Shown here: in pieces, positions 8,049 through 21,904 of the stretch
Layout of the letters: the number at the start of each line of letters is the position of its first letter
How positions within the stretch are numbered: position 1 is the first letter of the stretch
NCBI GenBank assembly: GCA_023678885.1
Contig: CM042952.1
Location: 32,483,736-32,547,735, forward strand
Length of the DNA stretch: 64,000 nt
DNA from: Pogostemon cablin
Lineage: Eukaryota; Streptophyta; Magnoliopsida; Lamiales; Lamiaceae
Reading direction: 5' to 3'
Made by a program: the position numbers and the translations under genes
Notes under the pieces: model-generated
Seen by the model: only the letters and a program-made list of their open reading frames with translations
Told to the model about the DNA's origin: nothing
Database searches by the model: none

Positions 8049-11000
8049 ATGGTAAGAGCTACAGGTGAAAGTTCTGAAGGGGATAGGACTGTTGAGCAAG
8101 CAGCACCTCCTGAAGGGAATAATCGTGATGCAGTGATTACTCGACTAATGGAACTGGTTGAGCGTCAGTCCCAACAGATACAACAACTGATTCAGCAGAG
8201 AGATGTGGGTGGACAACCCGAGGGTAATGCAAATCAAGATAGACGTCAAATAGAACGTGTGGAAATGGTTTGTGAGAGGTTTCGAAAGCTGAGCCCTCCA
8301 ATATTTGAGGACGCAGCAGACCCCACAGATGCAGAGGATTGGTTACGCACGGTGGAAAACATGTTTCAATACAGTAGAATTCCAGATGGGGATAGAGTGC
8401 TATGTGCTTCTTTCATGCTACGAGGAAGTGCGGGCCACTGGTGGGATACGATTAAAAGTATCGAGGATGTCACGACTATGACATGGGAAAGGTTCAAGGA
8501 GCTTTTCAGAAACAAGTACTTTACGGCACCAGTGAGAGCCATGAAGATGAACGAGTTCATACAGTTGAGGCAAGGTGGCATGTCAGTCACAAATTACCTT
8601 CGTAAGTTTGAGCAGTTGTCGAGGTTTGCTGAACATATGGTTAGTACGGAGGCACTGAAAGTGGAGAGATTTGTGGAAGGCTTAAGGCCTGAACTTTATA
8701 GAGATGTGAGTATGGCGGGACTGCATGGAGCAACATACTCACAAGTTGCAGAAAGGGCTCAAATTGCTGAGCAAGCGGAGATGAGGATCAGACAAGCGCA
8801 AGCTATCAGACGTCAATTTCAGCAGAAACCAATGCAGCAGTCCGGGAGAGTTGATAAGAGGCCGATGCCATTTCAGAGGCCGAATTCAAATGTTCAAGTG
8901 GAGCAAGGACAGAGACGAGGAGAACCCAACAAGCGTCCTAAATTCGATCAGGGTAAAGTGCCACCGGCGCCGCCACTACCTATATGCCCTAATTGTCTTA
9001 GATCACATGGTGGAGAGTGTCAAATTCCTCTGAGAACGTGTTACACATACGGGGAGAAAGGACATGTGACTACTACTTGTCCTAAGAAAGGGAAGCAGGC
9101 ACAGCAGGGAAGAGCTCCAGCGAGGGTGTATACTTTGACGCGAGAGGAGGCAGACGCGAATCCCTCAGTTGTCACGGGTAAGTTCTCTATTTTTGGCACT
9201 TCTACATATGTGCTATTTGATTCTGGAGCAACACATTCATTTGTATCCACTGAGTATGTGAAAAAGTTGGGTGGAATACCTAACTTGATAGAAGCTAATT
9301 ATGAGGTGATGATACCTTCTGGTGAGTCAAAGCAAACTAATCAACTTTTTCGAGGTTGTGTTATTCCTATTGAAGGAAGAAGACTCATCGCTAATTTAAT
9401 TGTGTTAAGTATGAATGATTATGATATCATATTGGGCATGGATTGGTTGTCAAAATATGGTGCTACAATAGATTGTCAGAAGAAGAGTATCACTTTTCAG
9501 CCAGTGAAAGGAGAACCGTTCACTTTTGTTGGAATCAAGAAAAGCTTTCGATTTCCGATGATATCAGCAGCAAAAGCACAGCGGTTGTTGGAAAGTGGTT
9601 GTGAGGGGTATCTGGTGAGTGTAATGAATGTTGAGGGGCAGCAATGTCAAATTCTTGATAATGTACCAGTAGTTCGGGAATATCTGGAGGTATTTCCAGA
9701 TGATCTTCCAGGTTTGCCACCAGAGCGAGAAATAGAGTTTGTTATTGAGTTACAACCAGGAACTGCTCCTATATCTAAAGCGCCATACAGAATGGCACCA
9801 GCTGAACTGAAGGAATTGAAGATACAGTTACAAGAGTTGCTAGACAAAGGATTCATCCAACCTAGTTTCTCACCTTGGGGAGCACCAGTTCTGTTTGTTC
9901 GAAAGAAGGATGGCACATTGAGGATGTGCATTGATTATCGGGATCTCAACAAAGTTACGGTGAAGAATAAATATCCATTGCCTCGCATTGATGATCTGTT
10001 TGATCAGTTACAGGGTGCAGCTATCTTTTCGAAGATTGATTTGCGGTCGGGGTATCATCAGTTGAAGATAAAGAAGGAGGATATTCCAAAGACTGCATTC
10101 AGTACAAGGTACGGGCACTACGAGTTCTTAGTGATGCCGTTTGGATTAACAAATGCTCCTGCAGCATTTATGGATTTGATGAATAGAGTATTTCGGGAAT
10201 TTCTCGATAAATTTGTGATTGTGTTTATCGATGACATTCTAATTTACTCTAAGAATAAGGAGGATCATGCACTGCACTTGAGAAAGGTGTTAGAGATTCT
10301 GAAGGAGAGGCAGTTGTATGCGAAGTTCAAGAAGTGTGAGTTTTGGTTAGACCGAGTTGTTTTCTTGGGACACGTGGTATCGGGAGAAGGAATTTCAGTG
10401 GATCCAGGTAAAGTTAAAGCAATCTATGATTGGCCACAACCCTCAAATCCCACTGAGGTTCGTAGCTTTCTTGGATTGGCGGGATATTATCGAAGGTTTG
10501 TTGAAGGATTTTCTAAGATTGCTTCACCATTAACACAGTTGACCAGGAAGAATGTGAAGTTCACATGGACGGAGGAACGTGAACAAAGTTTCCAAGAATT
10601 GAAGAGACGATTGACATCAGCACCTATCTTAATTATTCCTACGGAGACAGGAAACTTCAAGGTTTACAGTGATGCTTCAAAGAATGGTCTTGGGTGTGTA
10701 TTGATGCAGAATGGGAAAGTGATAGCATATGCATCCAGACAGTTAAGGGAGTATGAGAAAAATTATCCAACTCATGATTTAGAGTTAGCTGCAGTGGTGT
10801 TTGCACTCAAGATATGGAGGCATTATCTGTATGGGGAACGTTGTGAAATCTATACAGATCATAAGAGTTTGAAGTACTTTTTCACCCAGAAAGAGTTGAA
10901 TATGAGGCAAAGAAGATGGTTGGAATTGGTGAAGGATTATGACTGTGTTATCAATTATCATCCAGGAAAAGCCAATGTGGTTGCTGATGCATTGAGCCGA

Positions 11001-12563
11001 AAGGCAATACAAAGTGTAGCTGCTATGACCGTAAATCAGAAACCAGAGTTGCTTGATTTGCAAAGGATGGGTGTGGAGATCATTCAGGAAGGATCGTTGG
11101 AAGCAAGGATGGCAGCTCTGACACTTCGACCAACCCTGATGGATAAGATTCGACAGAGCCAACAAGAAGATAAATTGTTTGACAAGATAAAGAATGATAT
11201 CAGCTCTGGAAAGTCTTCTGACTTCCAATTAGGAGATGGTGGCGTGATTCGTTGTAGAGGTCGATTATGTCTACCTGAAGTGGATGACATTCGAAAAGAA
11301 GTGATGATAGAAGCTCATTCAACACCCTACTCTATACATCCAGGAGCTACTAAGATGTATAGAGATTTGAAGACACATTATTGGTGGCCAGGGATGAAGA
11401 GAGATGTTGCTCGATATGTGGAGCAATGTTTGACTTGTCAGCAAGTCAAAGCCGAGCATCAGAGACCAGCAGGAACTTTGCAGCCTTTATTTATTCCAGA
11501 ATGGAAATGGGAGAATATCACGATGGATTTTGTTATCGGGCTACCGAAGACAGTGAAAGGTCACGATGCCATTTGGGTTATTGTGGATCGATTGACTAAG
11601 TCAGCTCATTTTCTTCCTATTAGCTCTACGTATTCCATGGATCGTTATGCCCAACTATATATACAAGAGATTGTCAGACTCCATGGAGTACCACTTACCA
11701 TTGTGTCAGACAGAGATACGAGATTCTTGTCTGCTTTCTGGAAGAGTTTACATAAGGCGTTGGGGACACAGTTATCTTTCAGCACAGCATTCCATCCACA
11801 GACAGATGGTCAATCAGAGCGTACAATACAAATCTTGGAGGATATGCTCAGAGCGTGTGTGTTGAATTTTCAAGGTCAGTGGAGTAAATTTTTGCCTTTG
11901 ATAGAGTTCTCGTACAATAACAGTTATCAGTCTACTATCGGGATGGCTCCATATGAAGCATTATATGGGAGGAAGTGTAAATCTCCAGTTCATTGGGATG
12001 AAGTTGGAGAGAGGAAACTTTTGGGTCCAGACTTGATTCGTGAAATGTCAGAAGCTGTTACCCGTATACGAGAGAAGATGAAAGTTGCTCAAGATCGGCA
12101 AAAGAGTTATGCAGACAAACGGAGGAGAGAATTGGAATTTGAAGTGGGTGATCAGGTATTTTTGAAAATATCTCCAATGAAGGGGATAATGCGGTTTGGA
12201 AGGAAAGGGAAACTCAGTCCAAGATATGTTGGTCCGTTCACTATCATTGAGAGAGTTGGCAGTGTTGCCTATAAATTGGAGTTACCAGCATCGATGTCTA
12301 GAGTACATGACGTGTTTCATGTATCTGTGTTGAGGAAGTATGTTCCAAATCCATCTCATGTTCTCAGACATGAACCAGTTGAGTTGAAAGAAGATTTGAG
12401 TTATGAGGAAGTACCAGTTGAGATCTTGTGGCGAGAAGTGAAGAAGCTCAGAAATAAAGAAATACCATTAGTAAAAGTATTATGGAGGAACCAACTAGTT
12501 GAGGAGGCTACTTGGGAAAGAGAGGATGAGATGATGACTAAATATCCAGACCTCTTCAGGTAA
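8049..12563 (+). CDS. Gag-Pol polyprotein of Ty3/gypsy (Tekay) element
   Basis: The frame codes for 1,504 residues without a stop, starting at an ATG 164 bp after the 5' LTR. Domains in order are: gag capsid (about 90-220), zinc-knuckle region (about 312-345), aspartic protease with DSGA at 391-394, reverse transcriptase (about 600-770) with FIDD at 726-729, RNase H (about 860-985), integrase HHCC zinc region, integrase core with D1160, D1221 and E1257 (60- and 35-residue spacing), and a C-terminal chromodomain-like region ending [11 protein letters not shown]. Gag and Pol share one frame, as is normal for this clade. One oddity is the zinc knuckle, which reads CYTYGEKGH instead of the usual C-x2-C start: Tyr at residue 334. 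All catalytic residues of protease, RT and integrase are present, so the element looks coding-competent. Confidence 0.95.
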   Translation: MVRATGESSEGDRTVEQAAPPEGNNRDAVITRLMELVERQSQQIQQLIQQRDVGGQPEGNANQDRRQIERVEMVCERFRKLSPPIFEDAADPTDAEDWLRTVENMFQYSRIPDGDRVLCASFMLRGSAGHWWDTIKSIEDVTTMTWERFKELFRNKYFTAPVRAMKMNEFIQLRQGGMSVTNYLRKFEQLSRFAEHMVSTEALKVERFVEGLRPELYRDVSMAGLHGATYSQVAERAQIAEQAEMRIRQAQAIRRQFQQKPMQQSGRVDKRPMPFQRPNSNVQVEQGQRRGEPNKRPKFDQGKVPPAPPLPICPNCLRSHGGECQIPLRTCYTYGEKGHVTTTCPKKGKQAQQGRAPARVYTLTREEADANPSVVTGKFSIFGTSTYVLFDSGATHSFVSTEYVKKLGGIPNLIEANYEVMIPSGESKQTNQLFRGCVIPIEGRRLIANLIVLSMNDYDIILGMDWLSKYGATIDCQKKSITFQPVKGEPFTFVGIKKSFRFPMISAAKAQRLLESGCEGYLVSVMNVEGQQCQILDNVPVVREYLEVFPDDLPGLPPEREIEFVIELQPGTAPISKAPYRMAPAELKELKIQLQELLDKGFIQPSFSPWGAPVLFVRKKDGTLRMCIDYRDLNKVTVKNKYPLPRIDDLFDQLQGAAIFSKIDLRSGYHQLKIKKEDIPKTAFSTRYGHYEFLVMPFGLTNAPAAFMDLMNRVFREFLDKFVIVFIDDILIYSKNKEDHALHLRKVLEILKERQLYAKFKKCEFWLDRVVFLGHVVSGEGISVDPGKVKAIYDWPQPSNPTEVRSFLGLAGYYRRFVEGFSKIASPLTQLTRKNVKFTWTEEREQSFQELKRRLTSAPILIIPTETGNFKVYSDASKNGLGCVLMQNGKVIAYASRQLREYEKNYPTHDLELAAVVFALKIWRHYLYGERCEIYTDHKSLKYFFTQKELNMRQRRWLELVKDYDCVINYHPGKANVVADALSRKAIQSVAAMTVNQKPELLDLQRMGVEIIQEGSLEARMAALTLRPTLMDKIRQSQQEDKLFDKIKNDISSGKSSDFQLGDGGVIRCRGRLCLPEVDDIRKEVMIEAHSTPYSIHPGATKMYRDLKTHYWWPGMKRDVARYVEQCLTCQQVKAEHQRPAGTLQPLFIPEWKWENITMDFVIGLPKTVKGHDAIWVIVDRLTKSAHFLPISSTYSMDRYAQLYIQEIVRLHGVPLTIVSDRDTRFLSAFWKSLHKALGTQLSFSTAFHPQTDGQSERTIQILEDMLRACVLNFQGQWSKFLPLIEFSYNNSYQSTIGMAPYEALYGRKCKSPVHWDEVGERKLLGPDLIREMSEAVTRIREKMKVAQDRQKSYADKRRRELEFEVGDQVFLKISPMKGIMRFGRKGKLSPRYVGPFTIIERVGSVAYKLELPASMSRVHDVFHVSVLRKYVPNPSHVLRHEPVELKEDLSYEEVPVEILWREVKKLRNKEIPLVKVLWRNQLVEEATWEREDEMMTKYPDLFR

Positions 12564-12590
12564 GTAAATTTCGAGGACGAAATTCTTATA

Positions 12591-12602
12591 AGTTGGGGAG
12601 GA
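12591..12602 (+). other. Polypurine tract
   Basis: AGTTGGGGAGGA ends directly at the start of the 3' LTR. It is the expected primer site for plus-strand synthesis. It lies 28 bases after the gag-pol stop codon. Confidence 0.8.
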
Positions 12603-14472
12603 TGTGATACCCGAACTTCTCACTACTCATGTGTCAATATAATTTAATTTGTGTTATGTGCATTTTATAATTATGTGATAATTATGTGGCAATTATGTGA
12701 TAATTGTTTTTACATTTTAATTATCTTTACATTTTATTTGATACATACGTGATAAACATGGTGACAATATATGAATATATGAGTGCATAAATATTTACGT
12801 GCATTAATTTGGATATATGAGTAAATTATTTTATGAGTATAAATACACTTTTCTTAATTATTAAGTATCACACGTGTTCTCGTAAGAATAATAGTGGGTA
12901 GAAAAATGTACACGTATGTGTATTAATTTGTAAATGTATTATATCTTAGCTATTAAGTATTGCACGTAAATTAAGAATGGATAAAAAATAAAAATAAAAA
13001 AAAATTGGGGCGGTGGGATAGTCATAATTGACTTCCACCCCACCCCTATATATATACATGTTAACACAGCAAATGAAAAGCAGAAGAAAAAGAGGAAAAA
13101 AAGAGAGAGAGAGGGAGAAGAAAGGGAGAGAGAGGAGAGAGAGAGAAGAAAGGGAGAGAGAGGAGAGAGAGGAAGAAGAGAAAAAGAAGAGGGAGCGCGC
13201 CGGAACGTGCGTGTCGGAGCGAATTAGTTACAGTTCTTTACGAGGTTTATATTACTGTCGGAATCCAGGTAAGTAGAAGTCCAACTACAATGCATAAACA
13301 TGTTGTTTGTGAATTATTTGTAATTAATATGTGATAATTATATTATGGATTATTTATTATTAGTTTAATTACGATATGAATTATTTGCGGTAATTTTGTG
13401 ATACAAGTTGTGAATCTATGTGATTGAAAATAATATCGTTATATATAGATCTGTGTGATTGGAAATTGTTGAAAATATATTTGTATGGTTTGAGAAGATA
13501 TTGGTTATAAGGATCTGTGGGATCCAAGATTAAGTTGTTATTCCAAAAAGAGATCCGTGTGATCCATAGTGAAGTGGTTATTTTATAAATGGATCTATGG
13601 GATTGAGGTGAAGTTGTTATTTCAGAAGTGGATTTGTGTGAATTGAAACTAAGTTGTTGCTTTATTGTGATTAAATGTTGATATTGATATTGTAAGTGGT
13701 TTATGATGCACATTTAATTGTTTTGGGTGCATACCATGCATAAACATGAAAAGTGTTTTCCTCAAAATTAATAAGATACTAATGGTGTGTGCGGCCACTA
13801 TATATGCATCTCTGTCAGGGTTCGGAAAAATCGTTCCCGACATTTTATTAGGGGTTCGGAAAAAATCGTCCCCACTACTTTGCCAGAGTTCGGAAAAATC
13901 GTTCTCGGCACTATTTTCGGGGTTCGGAAAAATCGTCCCCATTGAGCTCATTTGGGGTGCATATCATAAGTGTGTCGTGGGGATCCCGCAACGTGAACAG
14001 TTTTCAAAATAAAAGAGATCAATTAGAAGAAATTAGAACATAGGCGATAGAGAACTAAATGCATTCTCATGCACTGACATGCATGATTTCTACTTACTGA
14101 GATTTTTATCTCACTAGTTTATGCATTGTAGGTGAGCCTGTTGATGATTGAGTTTGTGATGTGACTGTGCAAGCTGTGGAGCTCCTTCAAGGTTTTGAGC
14201 GGATGTACATAGATGACGACCTGTTGGGCTAGGCCGTGGGTTTATTTTGTTTCCGCTGATGTTTGATGGTGTAATATAATAAGTATTATCACATGTTTGG
14301 GTGGTTTGAAGTGGTGTCAGAAACCAGTATGTATGTTGAACTGGTGTGATGGTGTTGGTTATAAGCATATTATGTGAAAAAAAAAAAAAAAATTTATATG
14401 CAGGTTTTTATAATGATGATGTTTATGTTAAATAGTATTTGAATTATAAGTTATGTAAGGTGGGTCGTGTCA
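12603..14472 (+). repeat. 3' LTR of gypsy element
   Basis: The 1,870-bp LTR is offset by 6,588 from the 5' LTR. I saw no difference from it in any stretch I compared. The 34-bp array is at 13819-13954 and the TATA at about 13047. Confidence 0.95.
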
Positions 14473-14560
14473 TAGTGTATACATGTTTTTTAATAATTGT
14501 ATATTTTTTTTCACTCAATTTTTCATTAAAAAACTAACAATTAAATTGTATATATTTTTT
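14473..14560 (+). mobile_element. Family A repeat, copy 2, right part
   Basis: The segment starts with the duplicated TAGTG and continues TATACATGTTTTTTAATAATTGTATA...TCATTAAAAAACTAACAATTAAATTG, as in copies 44529 and 33530. It fades after about 14560. Confidence 0.6.
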
Positions 14561-15668
<1,108 letters not shown>

Positions 15669-16405
15669 TAGGGATGTAAATGGATAGGGTAGGGAATGAT
15701 ACGGGTTTGACAAATCCACGTACTACCCGCTACCTTATTTATCCAACCCTATTACCATACAATTGAACATCGGATAGGGTATGAGTATACCCGTCGAGTT
15801 CGCGGATAATTTGCGGGTAAATGAGTACCCGTAATTATAAAATATTGTATGAATATCCATTGTTTCTCAAACTTATTCAATCCTACCTATATTGAAATTA
15901 AATAGTTTTTTTAAGTATAAAATAGTTTTTTGGAATTAAATAATTTACTAAAATATTATTAATTAAAAACTAAATAAATAATGTAAATACGTAATTTAAA
16001 AATTAAATAATAAATATATATATAATTTTTAAAAGTAGGAATATAATATATACATACATAATTAGAAATATATAATATTATAATATAAATATAAATAAAT
16101 ATATTACTTAAACATAATTAATTAAATATTAGATAATGCAAATATGAATATATAAATATGTAATGTAATTAAAAATGTATAACATAACATAATATATATA
16201 TATTATATAAATATAATATGTATAATATATAGTATCGAGTAAATGGATTGAGTATCGGGTCGAGTAAACGGGTATAAAAGGAGAACTCGTACACAACTCT
16301 TACCCGCAAAATTTTATCGGGTTCGGTATTACCCTATCCGTTACCTGATAAAACTTACCCTACCCGTATCCACCACATCGGGTACCCGCGGATAACCCAA
16401 CCCTG
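15669..16405. mobile_element. hAT-like non-autonomous element
   Basis: The left end TAGGGATGTAAATGG and the reverse complement of the right end, GCAGGGTTGGGTTATCCG, resemble hAT termini. Sub-terminal regions on both sides are rich in GGGTA/TACCC motifs (CGGGTAAATGAGTACCCG; TACCCGCAAAA...CGGGTACCCG). The middle is AT-rich and non-coding. No transposase was seen. Confidence 0.55.
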
Positions 16406-17224
16406 CGTATAAAATTGACATATCTAAGTATGGGTGGCGGGATATGTGAAAATCATACTTTAATAATGTTATTTATCATATTTTATTTAAAAATAAGTAC
16501 ACCTTACAACAAAAGATTTTGTGAGCTGACGGAGATATTAAGCTTCACAAATTACAAGTGTTCATGCATAATTAACAATATCTCAATTAGATTAATGTAT
16601 AATACGTCAAGATAATATTATATAATAATAACTATAATTAAATATGAACTTGTATTACAAATGGCACCATTTAACGAACATAATATATATTATCTTAATC
16701 GTAAATTTAACCTAAAAAAAGGAAGATCATGAGAGACAATTCTGGCATGAGAATCAGGGTTTAAATAAATTAAATTAAATTAAATTAAATTATACAAAGT
16801 ACGGAGTCGAGTTGCTAAATATGGAGTATTTATTTTAATTATATTGCGGTGGACTTAACTAAAATAGCCTCTAGTAATGAATAATATCTAATAATGATGT
16901 CATTAATTATAGTAATTATTATGTCCTGAGCAGTCATTTGCTTGCCTTTTCCAATTATAATATATTCAGTTTAGATTATTTCATAAATTGGCTAGGGCAT
17001 CAAAGTGTCAAATCCACGCTTTACTAATTTTGTTTAACAAATTAATATCTTTGATCCAATTATATTAATGTTCAACTGGCATACTTTATACATTATAGTA
17101 ATAAGTATTCATTAAAATAATTATAACAAGTTAATAGATAAATTGATCAAGATATGATCTACTAAATACTACAAATTTCATCACAACTTAAATAAATCAT
17201 CCTAGGATTTAAAACATAGGCAAA
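16406..17224. other. AT-rich spacer
   Basis: No gene or clear element was seen. There is a short (AAATT)n run near 16765-16790. Confidence 0.6.
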
Positions 17225-17640
17225 AACTAGTATGCACGGGCATACGGATCATACTTCGTGTGCCTTTAAAAATTTTTGTTAAATTGTATACCCTTTAATA
17301 TAAAGATGTGTACCCTTTATTTTCTAAAGAAAAAAAATTAATGAAAAGTGTATACTCTTTACAGCAAAATGATGTACCTTTATTAATTAAAGTGCATACC
17401 CTTTAAAACATAACAATATACTCTCACCCATAATATTAAATTTTAGAGCGAGGCTCCTGTGCATCTGAGCGCAGGAGCACATTCCGTGTGCTTTTGCAAT
17501 TTTCGTGCCCCTTTGCAATTTAAACTCTTAGCAATACATAGGTTTAAATAGAATATAGAGGGGGAAAGTTGTGTTCACATGGGGACACAGAGTATTCCTC
17601 CGTGTCCCGAGAGCGCAAGAACTTTTGCCTAAATTCTAAA
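17225..17640. mobile_element. Family B repeat, copy 1
   Basis: The copy starts AAAAACTAGTATGCACGGGC and contains CTTCGTGTGCCTTTAAAAA. It then has repeated (T)GTATACCCTTTA motifs and a region with GAGGCTCCTGTGCATCTGAGCGCAGGAGCAC. The order matches, in reverse, the copy interrupted by the LINE (21905-22018 and 27803-27978). It is non-coding. Confidence 0.5.
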
Positions 17641-17645
17641 GGTGG

Positions 17646-17911
17646 TGTGCACCTGGGTGCACCTAAAGATAGGGTGCACTCACATACAAATATAAACAAA
17701 AACATATACAATTAAGAGTAAAAATGTATACAATTTTTTAATAAAAAATTATATATAATATTCAATAAAATGTTATACACATATGGATGTTAATTTTTTT
17801 AATGAAAAATTAATGTGAAAAAAGTATACAATTATTACAAAACACGTATACAAAGCAGAATAATATGTATGCAAAATAGAATAAAAAGATGTACACATAT
17901 GGGTGCACCCA
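17646..17911 (-). mobile_element. Family A repeat, copy 3
   Basis: This copy is reversed relative to copy 1. It starts TGTGCACCTGGGTGCACCTA and ends CATATGGGTGCACCCA. The flank ATATACACTCTC matches the reverse of the flank left of copy 1, so the true repeat may extend about 12 bp further. Confidence 0.6.
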
Positions 17912-19007
17912 ATATACACTCTCGGGGTAAAATGTTTAATAATAATAAATTAACAAAAATCTTTAATTAATAAATGCTCACTCCATTTTTCATGAATTTG
18001 TACATTCGTTTTTTGCATTAAGGTTAAGAATTATAATAGTTTGATGTGTAATTGATTAATAAATACGTTAGTTTTTTTTGAGTTCAGAAAATTAATTTTA
18101 GGCTACATCTACTTTATAGTTTGGATTATAAAAAGAATTGTTTTATTATTATTATTTTATTTCTTTTTGCACAAATTGTATAAGGATATTAATATTTTGA
18201 TTTTGTTATAAAGAATACGTTTAATTTAGTAAGGTTAAAATTTTTCATTAAAAAACTAATTAAAATATGAATAGTATAAATATTTAATTAAAAATATTAA
18301 AATTTTATTTTTTCAGAAAATTAAGAGTATAAATTTTATACTAAATAGTATAATACTTCATCCGTTTCACCAAAAGGTCCCATTCATGATTGTCTCATTC
18401 AAAAATTTTATTTTCCACTTTTAGTAAAATGGACACACATAGAAACCACCACTTACTACTACTGCAACTATCCGCTATATATAAAATAATAATATTAATC
18501 TAAAAAAAATCTACACACAAAAAAGCAAGCGTTGATCTTTGACGAAGTAAATATTACAACTTTGAAAAATAACTAATTTATGGGCTATTTTGGAGTGTAT
18601 CAGATGCACTGAAAATTTATAGGGTAAAATTGAGAGTGTAGTAGGTAGTTATTAAATTAATTATTAATTATTTTATTTTATTGGATGGTAAATATTAAAT
18701 AATAATTGATTTGGATTATTTAGGTGCACCACATTTAGATATTTCATTTATTTATATTTATACATTAATTTTCCTAAATAAATATATTTTCTCTTTTTTT
18801 TTGTCATACTTAATGCCTTCTGAATTATATCACCACCAAAATTTTATACATTTATTTATAAGTTAAAACCTATATATCATACTAAAATATTGATATTGAA
18901 TTGGATTTCAAATTTTATACATAATCCTTAATAAATAAACTTATTAATTGAGTAACAGTTTCTAAATTTAATCACAAAATCAAATAAATAAATTATTGAA
19001 TCTAATC

Positions 19008-19060
<53 letters not shown>

Positions 19061-19847
19061 TTTTTGTAAAACTAATTAGACTAAGCATACCCAAATTAAT
19101 GCTTAAAATTTAAAAAGAAATGGGGAGAAAGCGTTGACATTTAAAAGGGCAGGTCCAAGTTGTGGTTGATGAAGTAATTAGCAGGTGGAAAGATGAGTAA
19201 AATGATTCCAAACTGATTCCAAACAGATCACTATCTTATCACGTGTTGACCTCAACTTTGGTCGGCTCTTTATTTTTCTATTTATTTCCTCACTAACCCC
19301 TCCCTTAATTATTTCTCATTACTAGATGCCATTATCATTAATTTATCTCAACTTGTTTCAGAATTTGAAGGAGTTCTTCGTCATTTTACATCCACATTTT
19401 GGATTTATTCGCATTTTAAATTCCCATGTTACTCCCACCAATTATTTAATGAACAGATAAGTCTAAGCCCTTTCCAAATACGGCCCAGAATAGTTTTCTA
19501 TTCCAGTAATAAATAATTGCTTATTCCATTGTGATTGATTCTTAATACTTTCTCCCTTTCAAATCATAACTATTTTTTATGTGTTTAATTGCATATGAAT
19601 GTGTATTTTTCTTTTAAATTAAATTAAATATCGTGTTTAAAGTTATTTTATAAATATTAAAAAATATTTGAGAGGGGATATATATTTGCCAATTTTTTAA
19701 AAATAAATCACTTAATTGTGCCTAAAATCAGTTTTTGTTGGGGTTTGATTTATTATTATTATTATTTTCTTAAAAATTAGTTAAATATTGTTAACTTTTA
19801 CATTTTATGTTGGTTTAATAATTTTACAAATTAGCACTCCCAATTAT
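17912..19847. other. AT-rich spacer with degenerate MITE and (AT)n
   Basis: No gene was seen. A decayed Stowaway-like start (TTCATCCGTTTCACC) lies near 18357 and an (AT)n microsatellite at about 19012-19054. The stretch 19100-19560 is slightly less AT-rich but gives no open frame of note. Confidence 0.55.
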
Positions 19848-20141
19848 TTAACTGCACCTTGAATCTACATATATCGCAACAAATTTTAAAAATATCTACA
19901 ATTAAAATTTAATTACTAATTAAATAATCGCTATATAATGCACAACTTTATTTAAGTTTAAATAAATAAAAATAAATACGCACAACTTTATAATTTAACT
20001 GCACCTTGAATCTAGATATATCACAACAAATTTTAAAAATATCTACAATTAAAATTTAATTACTAATTAAATAATCGCTATATAATGCACAACTTTATTT
20101 AAGTTTAAATAAATAAAAATAAATACGCACAACTTTATAAT
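19848..20141. repeat. 147-bp tandem duplication
   Basis: The unit starting TTAACTGCACCTTGAATCTA at 19848 is repeated at 19995 with only a few substitutions (for example CATATATCGCAA against GATATATCACAA). A third copy is barely begun at 20142. Confidence 0.85.
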
Positions 20142-20450
20142 TTAACTTTATTCATTAATTTTAATTTAAATGATAGTAATCAATAATAATAATAATAACT
20201 AGACTACTTAATGCTAGGACAAAATACAGTAATATTAATAATAATGATTATAAAATCACACTTTTATCTAGTTATATTTAAAAAAAATTAAAAATAAAAA
20301 AATATTTATATTTAAAAAATAAAAAGTTAACAAGCTTCATGTGCAATTATTATAATAAACACATGAGTTGTTTAGGACAATTTTAAAACAAAAATTAAAA
20401 ATAAAATTTAATTTTTTATATAAATTAACAAACAACCATATATTTCAACC

Positions 20451-20575
20451 TTGGTATGTATAAGATTTAATTTGGGAGGGGTGTATAAGATTTAATTTGA
20501 AAAAAAAATTGGTGTGTATAAGATTTAATTTGAAAAAAAAAACTTGGTGCGTATAAGATTTAATTTGAAAAATAA
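20451..20575. repeat. 4-copy short tandem repeat (TATAAGATTTAATTTG)
   Basis: The motif GTATAAGATTTAATTTG occurs four times with spacers of about 15-20 bases of G/A-rich sequence. Confidence 0.8.
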
Positions 20576-21188
20576 AAATAATACAAATAATACTCCTTTT
20601 ATTTTGGAGAATACTTTATGTTTTTTTATAGTTTTAAAGAAAAGTTATTTTTATTTAATTAAATTTATATACATTTTAAAAGTAATTTGATGTTTTAAAA
20701 TGTGTGATATAGATATATGAGGAGGGATAATGATTTTAGAATTACTAAAATATAATTTTGAAATTAGTAAATAAAAAAATTATTTTATAAAAAATTATAT
20801 ATTAAAATAAACAAGAAAAATATAAATGATTTTTTGGAGGGAATATTGATATGCAGAATAATAAGGAGCTTATGTTAAAATAAAAAGTATTAATAAGAGT
20901 AACGGAATAAAAGTAACATGAAACGGCGTGATATTCCAATTTTATATGTATGTGCAGGTCACATGAAAGTGATAGTGTGGTTTCAAAGTGGTCCAAATTC
21001 CACCCAGTATTAGCTAGCATAAACCAATTGTTTAATGCCAAAACTTAATGGAATCCATTAGATTAAAGAGTGATTAAGATAACCATTACAATTGCTATTA
21101 ATTAACGTAACTGCGCTACTACCTCCAAAGTTGCTTTATTTGACAATTATTTAATTGTATCTTTCATTTTCTGCTGTATTCATCTGTT
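20576..21188. other. AT-rich spacer
   Basis: No gene was seen. A 79-codon minus-strand open stretch at 20802-21041 has no recognisable domain. Confidence 0.55.
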
Positions 21189-21385
21189 TTTTCTTCATTC
21201 ATAAAGTTAGGACTCATAAATGGTGAAAGGAGAAAAAAAAATCAAATTAAAAAATTCTTAATAAATTTTGATATAATTTTAAAGCGTCTTTTCTTCATTC
21301 ATAAAGTTAGGACTCATAAATGGTGAAAGGAGAAAAAAAATCAAATTAAAAATTTCTTAATAAATTATGATATAATTTTAAAGGT
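21189..21385. repeat. 100-bp tandem duplication
   Basis: TTTTCTTCATTCATAAAGTT and the following ~80 bases occur twice, 100 bp apart (cores at 21191 and 21291), with very few differences. Confidence 0.85.
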
Positions 21386-21904
21386 GCACTCTAGAATGTA
21401 TAAATAAATTTAAGGATTATAATGTAGTTTTGTTTTTAAATTATTTTATTTAATTATAATTAAACATTGGTTTAAATTTTTTGAATAAAGTAAAAATAGC
21501 TGACTCTAATTTTAATTATCAATGTTATATTCTTTAAAAGTATTACTATAATATTTTAATAATAATAATAATAATAATAATATTGATGAAGATGAGTATT
21601 TTGTTTTAACAAAGTAACCCTTTTGAAAATACTCCACTAATTTCAATAGGATTACAATATGTTATAATTTGACAAGAAATAATATTTTTTATTAAAATAA
21701 TAATAATTTTATCATTTTAAAGAGTAATTTCATATATTAAAAATAGTTCCAACTTCCAATAAAATCAGGATGCGAGGTCTACACGAGTAGAATAATAATA
21801 AGAATGAAGAATAACCATTTGTATTTAAAAGTGAATTTACACCCTATTTCACATGAGTCTAGCTCATAAAGGTAAAATATTAATATGCAATGTTCACATA
21901 ATTG

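Larger units (their letters stand above)
6015..14472 (+). mobile_element. Intact Ty3/gypsy LTR retrotransposon, Tekay-type
   Basis: The element is 8,458 bp long. It has two 1,870-bp LTRs in which I found no difference by eye, including the 16-A run in each. The flanks carry a 5-bp duplication TAGTG. A primer binding site for initiator tRNA-Met, one uninterrupted gag-pol frame and a polypurine tract are all present in order. Protease, RT, RNase H, integrase and a C-terminal chromodomain-like stretch place it in the chromovirus (Del/Tekay) group. It is inserted in a family A repeat. Identical LTRs mean insertion was very recent on an evolutionary scale. Confidence 0.95.
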
